Below, piece after piece: positions 1 through 12,901 of a stretch of 64,000 nucleotides of DNA. Each line of letters opens with the position of its first letter. The stretch's first letter is position 1. The stretch lies in assembly GCA_027257055.1 (NCBI GenBank), contig JAPVLO010000074.1, positions 1,116,001-1,180,000 on the forward strand. The letters are read 5' to 3'. The notes under the pieces were generated by a model that ran no database searches, was not told the origin of the DNA, and worked only from the letters and a program-made list of their open reading frames with translations. This DNA is from Cephalopachus bancanus. Its lineage: Eukaryota > Chordata > Mammalia > Primates > Tarsiidae. Both the position numbers and the translations under genes were made by a program.

Positions 1-164
1 GCATGTCACACCGTTTGCCTTGGAATTGCTACACAAAGACTTGCCTTGGGATTGCTACGCAAATGATAATGTTCTATTCTTATAATAAATGTTCATTAAT
101 TACTTATATAGAAAGCATCTCCTAAATGCCAAAAACTGTACAGGAAAATGGGAAATAAATTTTT

Positions 165-470
165 TTAAAGATTCTATCTTATTTTATTTTTATTTTTGAG
201 TTGGAGTCTCACTCTGTCGCCCAGACTGGAGTGCAGTGGCCACTCCTGGCCACCACAGCCTCGACCTGCTGGGCTCCGGCGATCCTTCCGCCTCAACCTT
301 CCAAGTAGCCGGAATTACAGGTATGTGCTACTACGCCTGGCTGATTTTTTGATTTATTGTAGAGATGAGGTCTCGCTGCCCAGGCGGGTCTCGAACCCGC
401 GGGCTCAGGCAATCCACTCACCTCAGCCTCCCAAAGGCGTGGGATTACAGACTGAGCCACCGAGCCCGGC
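165..470 (-). mobile_element. Alu SINE, antisense, flanked by perfect 16-bp duplications
   Basis: Read on the minus strand this is a dimeric Alu that starts with GCCGGGCTCGGTGGCTCAG at the right edge and ends in an A/T-rich tail at 165-197. The target-site duplication TGGGAAATAAATTTTT is perfect at 149-164 and 471-486. The left arm lacks about 8 bases between CCTGGGCA and GCGAGACC, a deletion shared with some other copies here. The B-box region forms a GCGGG/CCCGC stem. Open frames here are translated Alu, not genes. Confidence 0.95.
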
Positions 471-486
471 TGGGAAATAAATTTTT

Positions 487-1364
487 GATAAAACAGCCAC
501 AATCTTTACTCTCATAAATCAAATTTCTGCCATCTTTTGTTTCTTATCCTTGCTTGTATTTGCTTTTCCTTTATCATATGGGTAGGCAAATAACATCCTT
601 CTTTCCGGATTCATCAAAAGGTATCTTTGGGAATTAAAATTTTGAGATTTCAGTGTGAATCATTTTTGAAGATGTATTAAATAAAGTGCCTACTTGCTGT
701 CCTAGGAACCACTGCTCCTTCCCAAAGCTATACTTTTTATTTGCTTCTGGAAGACATGCATTTTTGCCAGCCCAGTTTCTGTCTTCCTATTCACTTTCAC
801 AGACCTCATTCTAAAAATGGACAAACTGAGTATCTGGCCATGAATTGCCCCAGCTTACCAAATACCTCAGTTGAATTCAATGTGTATTGCTGTTAATGAT
901 GAGATGTTGATAGGACATATTAAGTTTATGTTTCTGTTGCTGTGACTTTGTAAAGCACGTTGCAGTCACGCTTTAATTTTAACCAGAACAGGTCTCTTAT
1001 GAACTATGAGAACAAAAGCCCAGTGCTGCGTTACTGCAGTTCCAAAGGCTTATGAGAGAAGAGGTACAACAGAGAGCACAGAGTGCCCAGAAGTAAATTC
1101 CTTGGAAATGGGCTGACTGCTAGTGACAGGGTTCCCATTTACCATTGTATCAGGCAAGAAGGAATCAAGCAGGAAAATGAAACTATCACAAGGGAATAAA
1201 GGGAGGGGGGAGCTAATTATCTATACTTATTTCAAAATTAGAATATACTTTTTTTTTTTCTTAAACATAAGAACATGCAGGAGAACATTGCATTTTTGGC
1301 ATTTGGCTTCAGAAAGTATTTTTTCTTTGTCTTTTTCTTTTATTTTCTCATTTTCTCTTTTATT
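487..1364. other. No gene or recognisable repeat
   Basis: AT-rich single-copy-looking sequence. I see no splice-flanked conserved coding frame, RNA gene or clear repeat. Confidence 0.5.
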
Positions 1365-1625
1365 TTTTGAGACAGGGTTTCACTCTGTCAACCAGTTGGA
1401 GTGCAGTGGTAGGATTATCGCTCACTCCAACCTCGAACTCCTGGACTCAAGCAATCCTTCTGTTTCTGCTTTCTTAGTAGCTGGGATTACAGGCATGCCA
1501 CTATGGCTAGCTAATTTTTGTTTTGTTTTTGTTTTTTTTTTGTCTCACTATGTTTCCCAAGCTTGTCTTGAACTCCTGGCCTTACGCAATCCTCCTGCCT
1601 TGGTCTCTCAAAGTGCAGTGCCCAC
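1365..1625 (-). mobile_element. Old AluJ-like SINE, antisense
   Basis: It has the reverse-complement Alu hallmarks GAGACAGGGTTTCACTCTGTC, a GTGCAGTGG block, CTGGGATTACAGGCATG and CTCCTGGCCTTACGCAATC. It lacks the lineage-specific features of the younger Alus in this window and is more diverged, so it is an early dimeric Alu. A T-rich tract near 1520-1540 lies in the linker region. Confidence 0.9.
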
Positions 1626-1751
1626 CCTAGCATCCTTCAAGAAGATCATCGGTAACAATATTTTCTGCATTAATGAATAAAAGGTTGCAAAATGTCGTGA
1701 ACACCTTTATAAATCCTCTGAACCCAAGCTTGGCTAGTTTTTGTTGATTTT

Positions 1752-1835
1752 TTATTTTTTGAAAGCACGATTTATTGAGAGGATAGAAAAGCTCCCACAG
1801 TGGGAGGGGACCCATAGGGGCTGCCCAGTTTTTAT
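1752..1835 (-). mobile_element. Fragment of a class I ERV LTR (polyadenylation region), antisense
   Basis: On the minus strand a GGGTCCCCTCCCACTG block leads into GGGAGCTTTTC and then CTCAATAAATCGTGC. This is the typical U3/R edge of gammaretrovirus-like LTRs, with an AATAAA signal. The LTR at about 47.4 kb has the same arrangement, so the two may be related families. The rest of the LTR was not recognised. Confidence 0.55.
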
Positions 1836-2870
1836 TTTTTAATGGTAAATTCACTTTTCAAAGAACATACAGCAAGGCAGCAAGTGACTTAGGACTCAGG
1901 AAAATCCAAGGAGAGAAAGAGAGGAAGAGAAAGAAAATATAAAATATTTAAAACTTTGTCAAACTGTACTATTTGAGTCATAAATTTAAGAGTATATTAA
2001 ATTAGTGATGTAGATTAAGATATATGGAGAAAATGGGCCCGAATGTGTTCTAAGACTATTTCTTTGAAGGAATTGTTGTCAATGAACTAATACCATATGA
2101 ATTTTGGAGTCTTTTCTTAATAACTTCAAATCAATTACATATTGTACACATACGCTTCAGAGACTTTACACAGAAAGCTTTATCTGCTATGAAGATTGAC
2201 CCAGTAAGTAGAACTACCTCCTGCAGTTTTCATAGGTGAGAGTACATTTTAAGTATTTCTCCCATGCTGGTAAATTAACACTTTTTTTTTAACTTTCTTT
2301 GTTGTTTTTTTCCCTCAGTGGAAGTCACGCATATAGGAATAGGCCACTTTTACACTTTTGGTCAAATTTTCTTAGAAAATTCTTAATTATTATAGCTTCA
2401 AGAATGTGCATAATATTTTACAAATCATGTCCAGTACAGTCTGAGATTCTTATGTCTTGGCGAATACAGTGGAGCTTTGATCAAATGTGGGTAATGACCT
2501 CAAGTGGTGACCCACTCATTCCTTTTTTCTTTTCAGTCAGAATAGTCTTCCTAGTGACCATGTGCAACTACAGGTTTTCCTTTGCTTTGTAGTAAATAAT
2601 CTGGGATAGTGATCTAGATTTTAATCATGACTAATGATTTTTTTCTGAGCTTAAAAAAACTGTACTTTCAAAAAGAAGGGTCCTGAAACAGCTTTTTAAG
2701 AGTTGGTTGACATGATTAAAGCCCACAATACAGCCAAATAACCTTACATCTCTCATCCTTTTCGGTGATAGAGGAGAAAGTTTTCCTGCTGTGAATGAGT
2801 TGCTAAAAATTAAGATGAGAACTTCAGAAAAGCAACCATGTATGGAATAACATGTTAGTGAGATGTGAGT
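1836..2870. other. No gene recognised
   Basis: AT-rich intergenic DNA with a purine-rich stretch at about 1905-1940. The open frames at 2299-2592 and 2631-2975 show no domain and are probably chance. Confidence 0.5.
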
Positions 2871-2881
2871 AAAAGTTGGTC

Positions 2882-3865
2882 TTACAAGCTTCTGCAAAGC
2901 CAAAGAAACCATCAAGAGAGCAGGGAGACAGCCTACAGACTGGGAAAAGGTATTTGCCAACACCAGGTCTGACAAAGGCTTAACATCCTGGATCTACAAA
3001 GAACTCAAACGTGCTGAAAAGAAAAAAACAAACAACCCCATTATAAAATGGGCAAAAGATATGAACAGACACTTCACAAAGGAAGACGTACGAGCAGCCA
3101 ACAGACACATGAAGAAATATTCAACCTCACTAATCATCAGGGAGATGCAAATCAAAACCACACTGAGATACCACCTAACTCCATTCAGAATGGCAATTAT
3201 CAACAACTCAAAAAGCAACAGCTGCTGGAGAGGGTGTGGCGAAAAGGGAACACTTCTACACTGTTGGTGGGAGTGTAAACTAGTGCAACCTCTGTCGAAA
3301 GCAGTGTGGCGATTCCTAAAAGCTCTAAATATCAACCTCCCATATGACCCCGCAATCCCCCTACTGGGAATATATCCTGAAGAACTCAAATCACTCTATA
3401 AAAAAGATACCTGCACACGTATTTTTATCGCAGCATTGTTCACAATAGCAAGAACCTGGAAGCAGCCATGCTGCCCATCAAAAGAGGACTGGATTAAAAA
3501 ATATGGTACATATACATGATGGAATACTATGCAGCCATAAAAAAGAACAAAATCATGAATTTCACAGCAACCTGGATGGAACTAGAGTCTATAATACTGA
3601 GTGACCTCTCACAGAAACAAAGATCTGAGTATCACATGTTCTCACTCATATAATGGACCTTGAACATCCAATGTAATACTATAAGAAAATGACTGACGGT
3701 ATTGGGAAACTATGGGGGGGAGGGAGATGGGATTAACAGTAGCAAATATCTGTCTGGGGACGGGGAAACACCTCTTATCAACAGGGTGCCTGAATGAAAC
3801 GTAACTGTATACCTAACCCTTAACTGTACCCCACAACATCATAATAAAAAATATTGATTAAAAAA
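2882..3865 (+). mobile_element. 5'-truncated L1: ORF2 C-terminus and 3' UTR
   Basis: The conceptual protein from 2885 to about 3515 is the C-terminal part of L1 ORF2p. It includes the [15 protein letters not shown] start, the MNRHFTKED region, a cysteine-rich [18 protein letters not shown] block and the [11 protein letters not shown] end. The reading frame is broken by stops. The 3' UTR carries a G-rich run (3713-3730) and ends in A-rich sequence at 3846-3869. Target duplications AAAAGTTGGTC lie at 2871-2881 and 3866-3876. It is a dead-on-arrival insertion. Confidence 0.93.
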
Positions 3866-3876
3866 AAAAGTTGGTC

Positions 3877-5214
3877 ATATATAAGAAAAATGAATACGGG
3901 GGAAGGGATATAGGGACAAGGGCAAATGACTCTGGATTGAAGCGTGGTAACCACATGCAGGCAGTCTTTCTACATGCTAATCACAAATTATTTTTATATT
4001 GGGGTACATTTGTAAAGGATTTTGATGCAATTATTTTCTATTTCTAAAAACTTTGGAGGATGTTTACAATAGTTAACCACACAAGCACAGAATATGTGTT
4101 ATACATATTCTATATTACGCATGTATACATTCATATACCTACTTAAGTTTAATAAAGTTGAACATGACAAATTCCATTAACATTTGCAAAACAATTTTAA
4201 AGTCTTTTCAAATATTCAGTTCTCACAATTATTCTTTCATGGTGACAGATTTCATCCTGATACAAGGACAACATTTTCTATCACAAGAAGAAAAATACCT
4301 GTCAAATGTTAAAAATTCAAGATTCAGGATGTATTGAATTGAACCATTATTTTATTTTTTTTTTCAAAGATAGGTTATCTTTTAGTAGTATTTTGGAGAT
4401 GATTCAAACAAAAAAAGAAAGCCTGGCATCATAATCTTCCCAGTCCCTTAGAACATTGGGATTCTCTAATTATCAGAATAAACTCTCTCTGTTCATGTCC
4501 CGTGACCTTGCATCATTGTATGAATGTTAAATTCACTAATTTTACTATGCGCTGGATGGGTTTAGGGGTTAATTCCTAATTAACCCGGTTTTCATATGGC
4601 ATTCATTCATTTTTGGTATTACTGCCATTTTATCAGCTAAAACACATTTCATATTTAAACAGCTTGTCAGCTGCATTTTAGTCAAACTGGTACAACAACG
4701 ATAATGTTCTTAACCTATGACAAAAGACTAATAACATCTTTTGGTACTTCTATTTCACCCTACTTAATTGCTATAATGATAAGATGATCACTGTGTGTTT
4801 AAAGCCTTTATACTATCAAATCTAGATGACTTCGTTTATTAATCCTGAACATTTTATATTTAAAACAAATTAATATCATTGAATGTTGAAGTTACAACTC
4901 TTATAATTGCATATATAATTTAACGCAGTTGAAATACAACAGTGAACAAGAGACATAAATCTGTCAAAAAATTAGCACTCCACTGTGAGGTTTAGTCCTC
5001 ATGGCCTTCGCATACGATGTGTCCAAGATTCGGTCACAAAACTACCTCAAACCTTGTTTTTAATTCTGCAAAAAAGAATAACAATAGCACTTTTCTCATA
5101 CAAATATTTAGGATATTAATTGAAGTTGTGTGGTTAAAATATTTCATGCAGTGTCAGATACAACAGTCATTACTCAACAAATGTTATCTGAGAAATGTCC
5201 TAAATATATACAGG

Positions 5215-5248
<34 letters not shown>

Positions 5249-5589
5249 GAGAGTATATTGTCTTTGATCTATTTCTTAAGTGAGAATTGTCTTCCAGTAT
5301 TAATACACAAGTAAGTTGGATCTAAGCTGGGTTTTTTAAGAAATAGAGACCAGGCCATGTGTCCTCCCAAATGCTACTGCACCATACTCTGATAGAGATA
5401 AGATCCTGTAGAGGCAAACGTTAGTTTTTCTTAACCATCAGGAAGAAGATTTGCCAAGTCAGGCACCTACCAGCTTTGATGCTATCCCTTCCTAGACATT
5501 TTCACAGAATGGCATAAGACTTCTCTGAATAGTCAAAGGAATCATTGGTCTGTGCTCTATAATACTTCATGTCTGGAAGCACCCCTCTG
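3877..5589. other. AT-rich intergenic DNA, no gene recognised
   Basis: Apart from the GA repeat at 5213-5253 I see no repeat or gene that I can name. Confidence 0.45.
5213..5253. repeat. (GA)n microsatellite
   Basis: An almost uninterrupted GA dinucleotide run with one GGGA interruption. It produces an artificial Arg-Glu repeat in a spurious open frame. Confidence 0.98.
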
Positions 5590-6345
5590 CTTTAGGGAAA
5601 CTCTCCCAAACCGTGTTTTTCCCTCTGCTCTCACTCCATCACCACAACAGTCAACAACACAGAAAAAAGACTTATGTGACTAAATGTGGGGGTTTCTCCC
5701 TCCCACCAAGCAGCAACCTCCAATTTGGTGTCCTCCAATTCAATTCTAGTACTGTATCTATCTAGAAATAGTGTCAGATTCCACAACCTGAGGACACAGT
5801 CCCCAAGATTACACCTCTTCACCCCAGTCCTAAATCCAGGCTCCAGTACTTCTGACTGACCTGCTTCGGACTGGGGTTCCCCAGATTCCCTTTTTGGGTT
5901 TGACTGACTGGCAGGAGTGGCTCACAGAATTCAGAGAAGCATTTAGGTTTACTGGTTTCTTATAAAGGATATCGCAAAGGATACAGATATGGAGATACGT
6001 GGGGCAAGTTATGAGGAAAGGGCAAAGAGTTTCCATGCCCTCCCTGGGTGAGCCGCTATCCAGGAACCTCCAAGTGTCCAGCTATCTGGAAGCTCCCCAA
6101 ATACGGTTCTCTTGGATTTTTATGGAAGTTTCATGACATCAGCTTCCTTCCCCCAGTGCATAAAGTGTGACCCTCTCTGGGGAAGATCTTAAGACCCACA
6201 GTGAGAAAGGCAGGGAAGAGGGGCACTGGTTGGAAGCAGGTGAAAGGAGGGCAGGAAAAATTAACAAGGGTTATGTGAGTTATGAGTTGGGAACTGTGGA
6301 CAAAAACCATTATCGATATCATAACATCCCACCCTCCACAATAAA
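5590..6345 (-). mobile_element. Ancient LTR, probably ERVL/MLT2-like, antisense
   Basis: The stretch matches the general text of old mammalian LTRs as I remember them. It includes AGGACACAGTCCCCAAGA, a CACCTCTTCACCCC block, CAGGAGTGGCTCACAGAA and GGATTTTTATGGAAG. The far edge is a run resembling a reversed LTR start around 6330-6345. Direction is inferred from this resemblance. Family assignment is tentative; boundaries could be off by 50-100 bases. Confidence 0.5.
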
Positions 6346-8016
6346 TGGTATGAAGAGTAATGTACAGAAATTCCATGTGAATGTTTATTGATAGGAATTT
6401 AAGGGATCTTGAAGCCAGCATCGCTGAAATTTTCATTAACGTCTTGGTAGGACCTGATACAGAGATTGTGGACCCTCTCTGACTAACTATGGAATTAAAA
6501 CATATACAGTTTTATCTCTAGGTAGAATATCTTTTTCAAGCAAATCCCTTAGTACTTTTTTTTAAAGTGCCATGTTTCCAGAGCATATACTCCAGTGAAA
6601 GTTTGCAGTCAGTTATTAGGTGTTATGACTAACAATCGACAAAGACTTAACTCTCCTTCCTGTAACTGTTGGAACAAACAGATGATGTATTAAACATTTC
6701 CAGTCTTATAAATAGAAAGTAATTACTCATTTAAACTCATTTATTTCAAAGTAGTGTCATTTCTCCAAATTTAGTTCAGTTTCACATCTGTTTGTTGACA
6801 TAGTAATTGAGTAACCATCAAATTATTATAAATGCAAGCATTTATAATTTGATGAAAGAATGGTTTTAGATCGTTTTTATTTTGTGGAAAGCAGACTAAG
6901 TAAAAGTGAATCATGCAAAAACCACAGGACATGTATGAGAACGTTGTGTAAGCCCTGCTGTGATTTACCTAAAATGTTATCTCAGTCATTCATTAGTCCT
7001 CATTCAGTGAAATATATGAAACAAGTATATACGTAAATAAAAAGAATGTTTTTCACATTCAAAAGGTATTCTGGTTTATAAATTAATTAAAGCCAACAAA
7101 CACCAACGAATATCAGATACTATGCTAGTACCACCCCTCCAAACTTAAATAAGACATAGGGTTAATCCTTGAGGTACAGTATGAAGGACATGAACTTCAA
7201 AGTCAGAATATTTTTATTTTAAATTGTAGGTTAGTTACTTTACTTTGTGACCTAGATGTTTACCTTATCTGAGATCAAAGTTTCAATCAGTACAATACAG
7301 AAAATAATTTTGATAATGCCACTGCAATAATGATACATGTGCTGAGATATTATGAGAGAGACAAACAAGAATCTCTCTTGAGTCACAGGCCCAAGTGTAT
7401 TGAGAATCCAGCTGGCACCCTATGTATAGCCTTGGAAGAAAATTCCTCTACAATCAGATGCTGACCTCGCTGTTCAGCTTTATGTCATTTGTTTATAGAG
7501 TTCCCTCAATCCCCACCCTATTTGGGGGCCCATACGTGAACATAGATTTTCATCCTCACTCCGGTCCCTCAGATGTTTCAGAGCAGAACATCTCTTCAAT
7601 ACCACTCAGTACACATGTATGTATCTCTCTTCATTGTTTTCAAATATGGCTTTTTTCAAATATGGCTCCCTTTTGGCATAAGCTTTTTCATACCATCAGA
7701 CAATAAAGCAAAACTTCTAGCCCAAGTCTTGGCACTTGCTAGCCTTTTGACCTAATGTGAAAAGTATGTCGCTGAAAAGAAGAAGCACTCTTATGTTTAA
7801 GAGTCAGGACTTCCAGACTTCCAGGACTGACAGATTGCCTTTGAGGGAAGAAGAAAAGAGGAAGATTAAGAAAGATACTGGTTTTGACTTCAAAACTATG
7901 CAGATAGTGGAGCTATTTACTGAAATGGGGGAAAAAAAAAAAAGCTAGGCAATAAACAGGTCCGGATGAGGATGTGGAATTAGAAGTTATATTTTAGACA
8001 ATACATTTTACACGCC
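6346..8016. other. No gene or clear repeat
   Basis: AT-rich sequence. Short open frames at 7422-7706 and 7757-7948 lack recognisable domains and look accidental. Confidence 0.45.
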
Positions 8017-8258
8017 AATGTTCTTACTCATAAGAGAGACCTGAACATTAATCACATTAGCACAAGGGAGGGATCGGCTGTCACTGGACACAGCTGGGGG
8101 GGGAATGAGAGAAAAGGGGACACACAACACAAAGGTCCCAAACTCGGAGAAGTGAGGGCCAGTTAGAGGCCCAAAGTTTACCTGAGTGCAGCTCACTTGT
8201 GTAGTTAGTCCTTACTTGTATCTCCATAATAAAATAAAATATTTTTTAAAAGAAATTA
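8017..8258 (+). mobile_element. Very short L1 3' UTR fragment
   Basis: The segment begins at the ORF2 tail text (GTTCTTACTCATAAGAGAG), runs through the GGGAGGGATCGGCTGT and G-tract region of the L1 3' UTR, and ends with AATAAAATAAAATATTTTTTAAAAG. Only about 240 bp of the element is present. It abuts the inverted L1 that starts at 8262, so it is either an independent severely truncated insertion or part of a complex event. Confidence 0.8.
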
Positions 8259-8261
8259 CCT

Positions 8262-9712
8262 TTAGATATCGCCACAAAATTTTCCACAGAGTTTGGACCA
8301 GTATGCACTTCCAACAGTGTATAAGTGTTCCCTTTTCTTCACATCTGTGCCAGCATCGACTGTTTTTTGATTTATTAATGATGGCCATCCTTACGAAAGT
8401 AAGGTAGTATCTTAGTGTGGTTTTGATTTGCATTTCTCTGATAATTAGTGAGGCTGAGTATTTTTTCATTGACTACTCATATGTTTTCTTTTGAGAAGGG
8501 TCTATTCATGTCCTCTGCCCATTTTTCAATAGGGCCTGTTTTTCATTTTGGCTCATTTGAGTTCTTCATAGATCTTGGGTATTAGGCCTTTGTCAGATAC
8601 ACAAAATAGCAATTTTTTTTCCCCATTCTGTGGGTTGTCTCCTACTTTCTTGATGGTTACTTTTGCTATGCAAAAGCTTTTTAGTCTGATGAAGTCCCAT
8701 TTGTCTATCTTATCTTTTTTTGGCATATGCTTTCAGAGATTTGATCAAGAATTGGTCACCTACTCCAATGTGCATAGTGTCTCCTGAGTTTTCCTCTAAG
8801 ATTTTTTTAGTTTAAGGTTTTATGTTTAGGTCTTTGATCCATTTAGAGTCGATTTTTGTATATGGTACTAGGTAGGGTTCCTGTTTCATTTTTCTGCATG
8901 TGGTCAGCCAGTTTTTCCAGCACCATTTGTTAAATACAGTCTCCTCTCCCATTGGTTGTCAAAGATGAGTTGGTTTAGAGAGAGTTTTTGCTTCCAGAAG
9001 CTTTGTCTTGTTCCATTGGTCTATATGCCTGTTCTTGTACCAGTACCAGACTGCTTTGGTTACTGTAGTTTTGTAATAAAGTTTAAGGTCTAGAAGTGTG
9101 ACACCTCCCACTTTGGTCCTTTTGTTAGAAATTGACCTTCCGTGTGATCTAGCAATGCCCTTCCAGAGAATATACCCAGAAGAACACAAAACATTCTACA
9201 AAAAAGACACCTGCACATGCATGTTTATTTCTGCACTATGCACAACAGCAAAAACAAGGAGCCAACACTTATGCCTATCGAAAGTAGACTGGATAAAGAA
9301 AATGCAGTACATGTACACGATGGAACATTGCACAGTCATAAAGAAGGACAAAATCATGGACTTCTCAGCACATTGGATGGATTTGGAGACACTCACTCTT
9401 AGCAATCTATCACAGAAACAATGTACCGAATACCACGTGTTCTCATTCGTAAGTGGTATGTGAACATTAATCACAAAAGCACAAAGGAGGGATTGGCAGT
9501 TGTGGGATAATGTCAGGGGAGGGAGGAAGCAGGGAGCATGTAACAACACAAAGAGTACCTAATTTTAAGTGAAAAGAAGTGAGGACCAGTTGAAGGCTCA
9601 AACTTCATTTGCACATACATTACTTGTATACCTAATCCTGACTTATGTGCCACATCTTTATAATAAAAGACAGTAAAATAAATCAATGAATAAATGTTAA
9701 AAAAAAAGAAAG
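8262..9712 (+). mobile_element. 5'-inverted (twin-primed) L1, 3' end
   Basis: From 8262 to about 9126 the ORF2 code lies on the minus strand, from the [12 protein letters not shown] region through to WRYLK. From about 9127 to 9712 it continues on the plus strand at EIDLPCDLA and runs through YPEE, the C-terminal end and the 3' UTR to an A-rich tail at 9700-9711. The two halves meet almost exactly in L1 coordinates, which is the signature of twin priming. A weak duplication (AAAAGAAA) is visible at both edges. The frames are broken. Confidence 0.88.
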
Positions 9713-9726
9713 TAATACTTAGGATC

Positions 9727-10509
9727 TTTGATGAATTATCTTATTTTCTTTTCAATACTTATTTGAAAAACTTGGCAAAGTAGATCTTGGTTACTTAAAA
9801 ATAGATTAATATCTAGATATTTATTAACACTGTAGGCTAAATATATTATGGTTTTTTAATTGACTATTGTATTAGTCAAAAGATGCAATGTATTACAGGT
9901 TCAGTTTTAAAATTTAGTACAATTGAACTGAACTATAGAGTTCATTGTTAGCAAGGTTTGTTTTAGACATGAATATTCTATTCTGGTTTCACAACAAATA
10001 CTTTGCAAATGATATGCAAAGCATTGTTCTAAGTACCATTCTTCCAGATGCTGGTTCTCACTAAATAGTATAAGGTATTAAATAACATAAACTATTATCT
10101 AAAGAATATATGCAGATTTCCTGGAGTCTTGCCATTTCATTTGCTTTAGTTTGATGATGTAAATAAGAAGTACTATATATTGATGGAGGGAGGATGACTG
10201 GAAGAGTTTATATGAGGAAAGTTGAAAGGACAAGAGTCCTGAAGTGATATCTATGTGGGAATTTTTGTCCAACATTTTCTTAAGTGATTAGTTAGATACA
10301 TACATTTTTAAGTATATACACTGATACAACAAGAGATAATTTGGGAATTACTTTCTTGTTGTGAAATGGTAAACCATAAAACTTAGTGTCGTCTACAAAG
10401 CCAAAAGCATGTGATGATTAAGCAGTAAAACTGAGTTGATAATTATAAAAATAAATGATAAGCCAAAGCCAAGGCAGGGAGAAAACTTAGTCATTAAAAC
10501 TCACAGGCT
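9727..10509. other. No gene recognised
   Basis: AT-rich DNA. A faint MIR-like stretch around 9985-10090 (GCATTGTTCTAAGTACC) is too weak to call. Confidence 0.4.
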
Positions 10510-10735
10510 TTTGATTCAGACTGCCTGAATCTTTGGATCTTTGTTAGTAATCTTGGACAATTTAATATCTCCATATCTTAGTTTGCTAATCTATGAAATG
10601 GAGATGATGGCTGTACTCGATTTCTTATGGTTGTTGGGAGGGTTAAAAACGTCAATATATATTACCAAAAAAAGCAAGAACTATGCCTGGTAAGTGCTAA
10701 ATATGCTTCAAATATTGCTTTTATTAATCAGAAAG
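10510..10735 (-). mobile_element. MIR SINE relic, antisense
   Basis: It follows the reversed MIR core: a CTTGGACAATTTAATATCTCC block, AATCTATGAAATGGAGATGATG, GGTTGTTGGGAGGGTTAAA and TGCCTGGTAAGTGCT. Divergence is high, as expected for this ancient family. Confidence 0.8.
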
Positions 10736-11920
10736 CATCTCTATTTCATATACTTAACAAGCTGTCTCTATTTTCTTAATCTGAATGTTCTCAGCCAGTA
10801 TCTATGTGATGAATTATGCTTATTTTGTTGTCTGCATGAGTTTCGTTGATGAGAAGAATTATTTATTCCGGTGTGCCATTACTGAGTTGGATAATTATAG
10901 TGATATTTGGTATCATAATTATTCTTGACTTTAATGGAATTTCTTCTAATATTTCATCATTAAGTATTGTGTTTACAGCAATTTCTGGTAGATAATTTTC
11001 AGCAAGTTCAGGACATGTCTTTCCATTTATAGAAAATTAAGAGTCTTTTCTTGTTTTAATCACAAATGAATATTCAATTTGAACAATATTCCATTAGGTT
11101 GCTCTTAAAATCTCTTACATGAGGACAACATTCTATTTATATGTGTTATATTTACATATTTCGGATACCTCTTACCTCTTTTTCATCCTGATTTAATTTT
11201 CTCCACTTCTCCCACTGAAGTGCAGACCTCTTAGCTTATATTCTGAATCACAGTCCTTGATTTTAATCTTGCCAGAGTGTGACTAACATGTATTTTGTGA
11301 GTTTGTGCAGCAACACCACAATTGCCACTTTGTCTTATTCACTTCACACATCAAAACCTAAGCCTCCTACTCATCAGAAAGCATTTGGCATATCTCCCCT
11401 GACACAATGTCCTGAGTGGCTATGCTAATTAAATAAATAAAAACAAAATTTAAGATGGCTTTTCAACTTAATCCAGGACACGTGGCATGTGTGGAGTGAA
11501 CAAAACAAAGTGGAATAAGAGATGGATTATTCAATTTATCATTTTAAAAAATTTAGATTGGGCAAAAGTCATAAGCTCATATTTATAGATTTAAGTAAAA
11601 TATATCAATGTATTTGCAGGGCGATTGCATTTTGTTTTTTGTTTTTTTTTTAGTCTCCCTGGCAATTGTGGGGTCTAATACACAAACTCACAAAAAATAT
11701 GTTAGTCACGCTCTGGCAAGGTGAGAAATAGGAAATATGATTCAAAGGATGATAAACTAATAGACGTGCACTTCTGTGGAAGAAGTGGAGAAGAGTATTA
11801 AATGGAGATAAGGAAGAGTTAAATAGTATCTGAAATTTTAAATAAGACATATATACATAGAATGTCATCCTCATTTGAGAAACTTTAAGAGTGATCTACT
11901 ATTGGGATATCTATATGTAT

Positions 11921-11963
<43 letters not shown>

Positions 11964-12546
11964 CTCAAGTAGTAAATCTTAGTTTTTGACATATGGGTGT
12001 CACCATTTTACATCTGTTTTATTATGTTTCACATTTCATTTTCTATTTCTTGCTTCCAATACCCTAGTCTTACTCTCTGACATACTCTCTTCATTCCTCT
12101 TTTTGTATGTTACACTGTGGTCTGTTTTTACTGTCCTAACTTGATCTTACTTACATCTTTGAGAGCTGTTTAAATCTATATTGAAATATTGAGTTTGTTA
12201 TTTCTTTCACTATATAATATTTCATCATTTTCACATGGTGGCTTTTCTAGTAAAATATGCTTCTAAGTCATGTCATTCTCTTTTTTGATCCCACAAAGAA
12301 ACTACAATAATGTTGCATTATTATTATTATGATCAGTCAGATTTTCAAATAAAGTTTATTTTACAATATGATCCCAAAGGTATGAATTTTGCCGTGCAAT
12401 GGATTTATCTAAATATAACCTGGCAAAAAAAGAGCTACTTTTTAATGAATGCATACAAATAAGTATATTGTTATAAAAAATTAGCCACTTAGAAAAAGCA
12501 TGTGTTTCTAAATGCTGTAGTGTCAGTGAGTGAAAGACGTCATTCT
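10736..12546. other. No gene recognised
   Basis: AT-rich intergenic sequence. Only the GT repeat at 11926-11960 stands out. Confidence 0.45.
11926..11960. repeat. (TG)n microsatellite
   Basis: About 17 uninterrupted TG dinucleotides. Confidence 0.98.
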
Positions 12547-12560
12547 AAAAGTATCTTGCA

Positions 12561-12888
12561 AGCCGGGCTCGGTGGCTCAGCCTGTAATCCCGCGCCTTTG
12601 GGAGGCTGAGGTGAGTGGATTGCCTGAGCCCGCGGGTTCGAGAACCGCCTGGGCAGCAAGACCTCATCTCTACAATAAAAATCAAAAAAATCAGCCGGGC
12701 GTGGTAGCACATGCCTGTAATTTCAGCTCCTTGGAAGGCTGAGGCAGAAGGATCGCTGGAGCCCAGCAGGTCGAGGCTGCGGTGGCCGGGAGCGGCCACT
12801 GCACTCCAGTCTGGGCGACAGAGTGAGATTCCAACTCAAAAAAAAAAAAAAAAAAACACCAAAAAACAAAACAAAACAAAAAACAAAT
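12561..12888 (+). mobile_element. Alu SINE, sense
   Basis: Dimeric Alu of the lineage-specific type. It starts GCCGGGCTCGGTGGCTCAG and carries the CTACAATAAAAATC linker and the short left arm (CCTGGGCAGCAAGACC). A long A tail decorated with CAAAA units fills 12838-12888. Target duplications are AAAAGTATCTTGC (12547-12559) and AAAAATATCCTGC (12889-12901), with two mismatches. Confidence 0.95.
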
Positions 12889-12901
12889 AAAAATATCCTG
12901 C

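Noticed and set aside
1123..1680. 185-codon open frame
   Set aside because: Half of it is antisense Alu translated; the rest is low-complexity Phe/Ser.
5017..5283. Frame with an Arg-Glu repeat
   Set aside because: Produced by the GA microsatellite.
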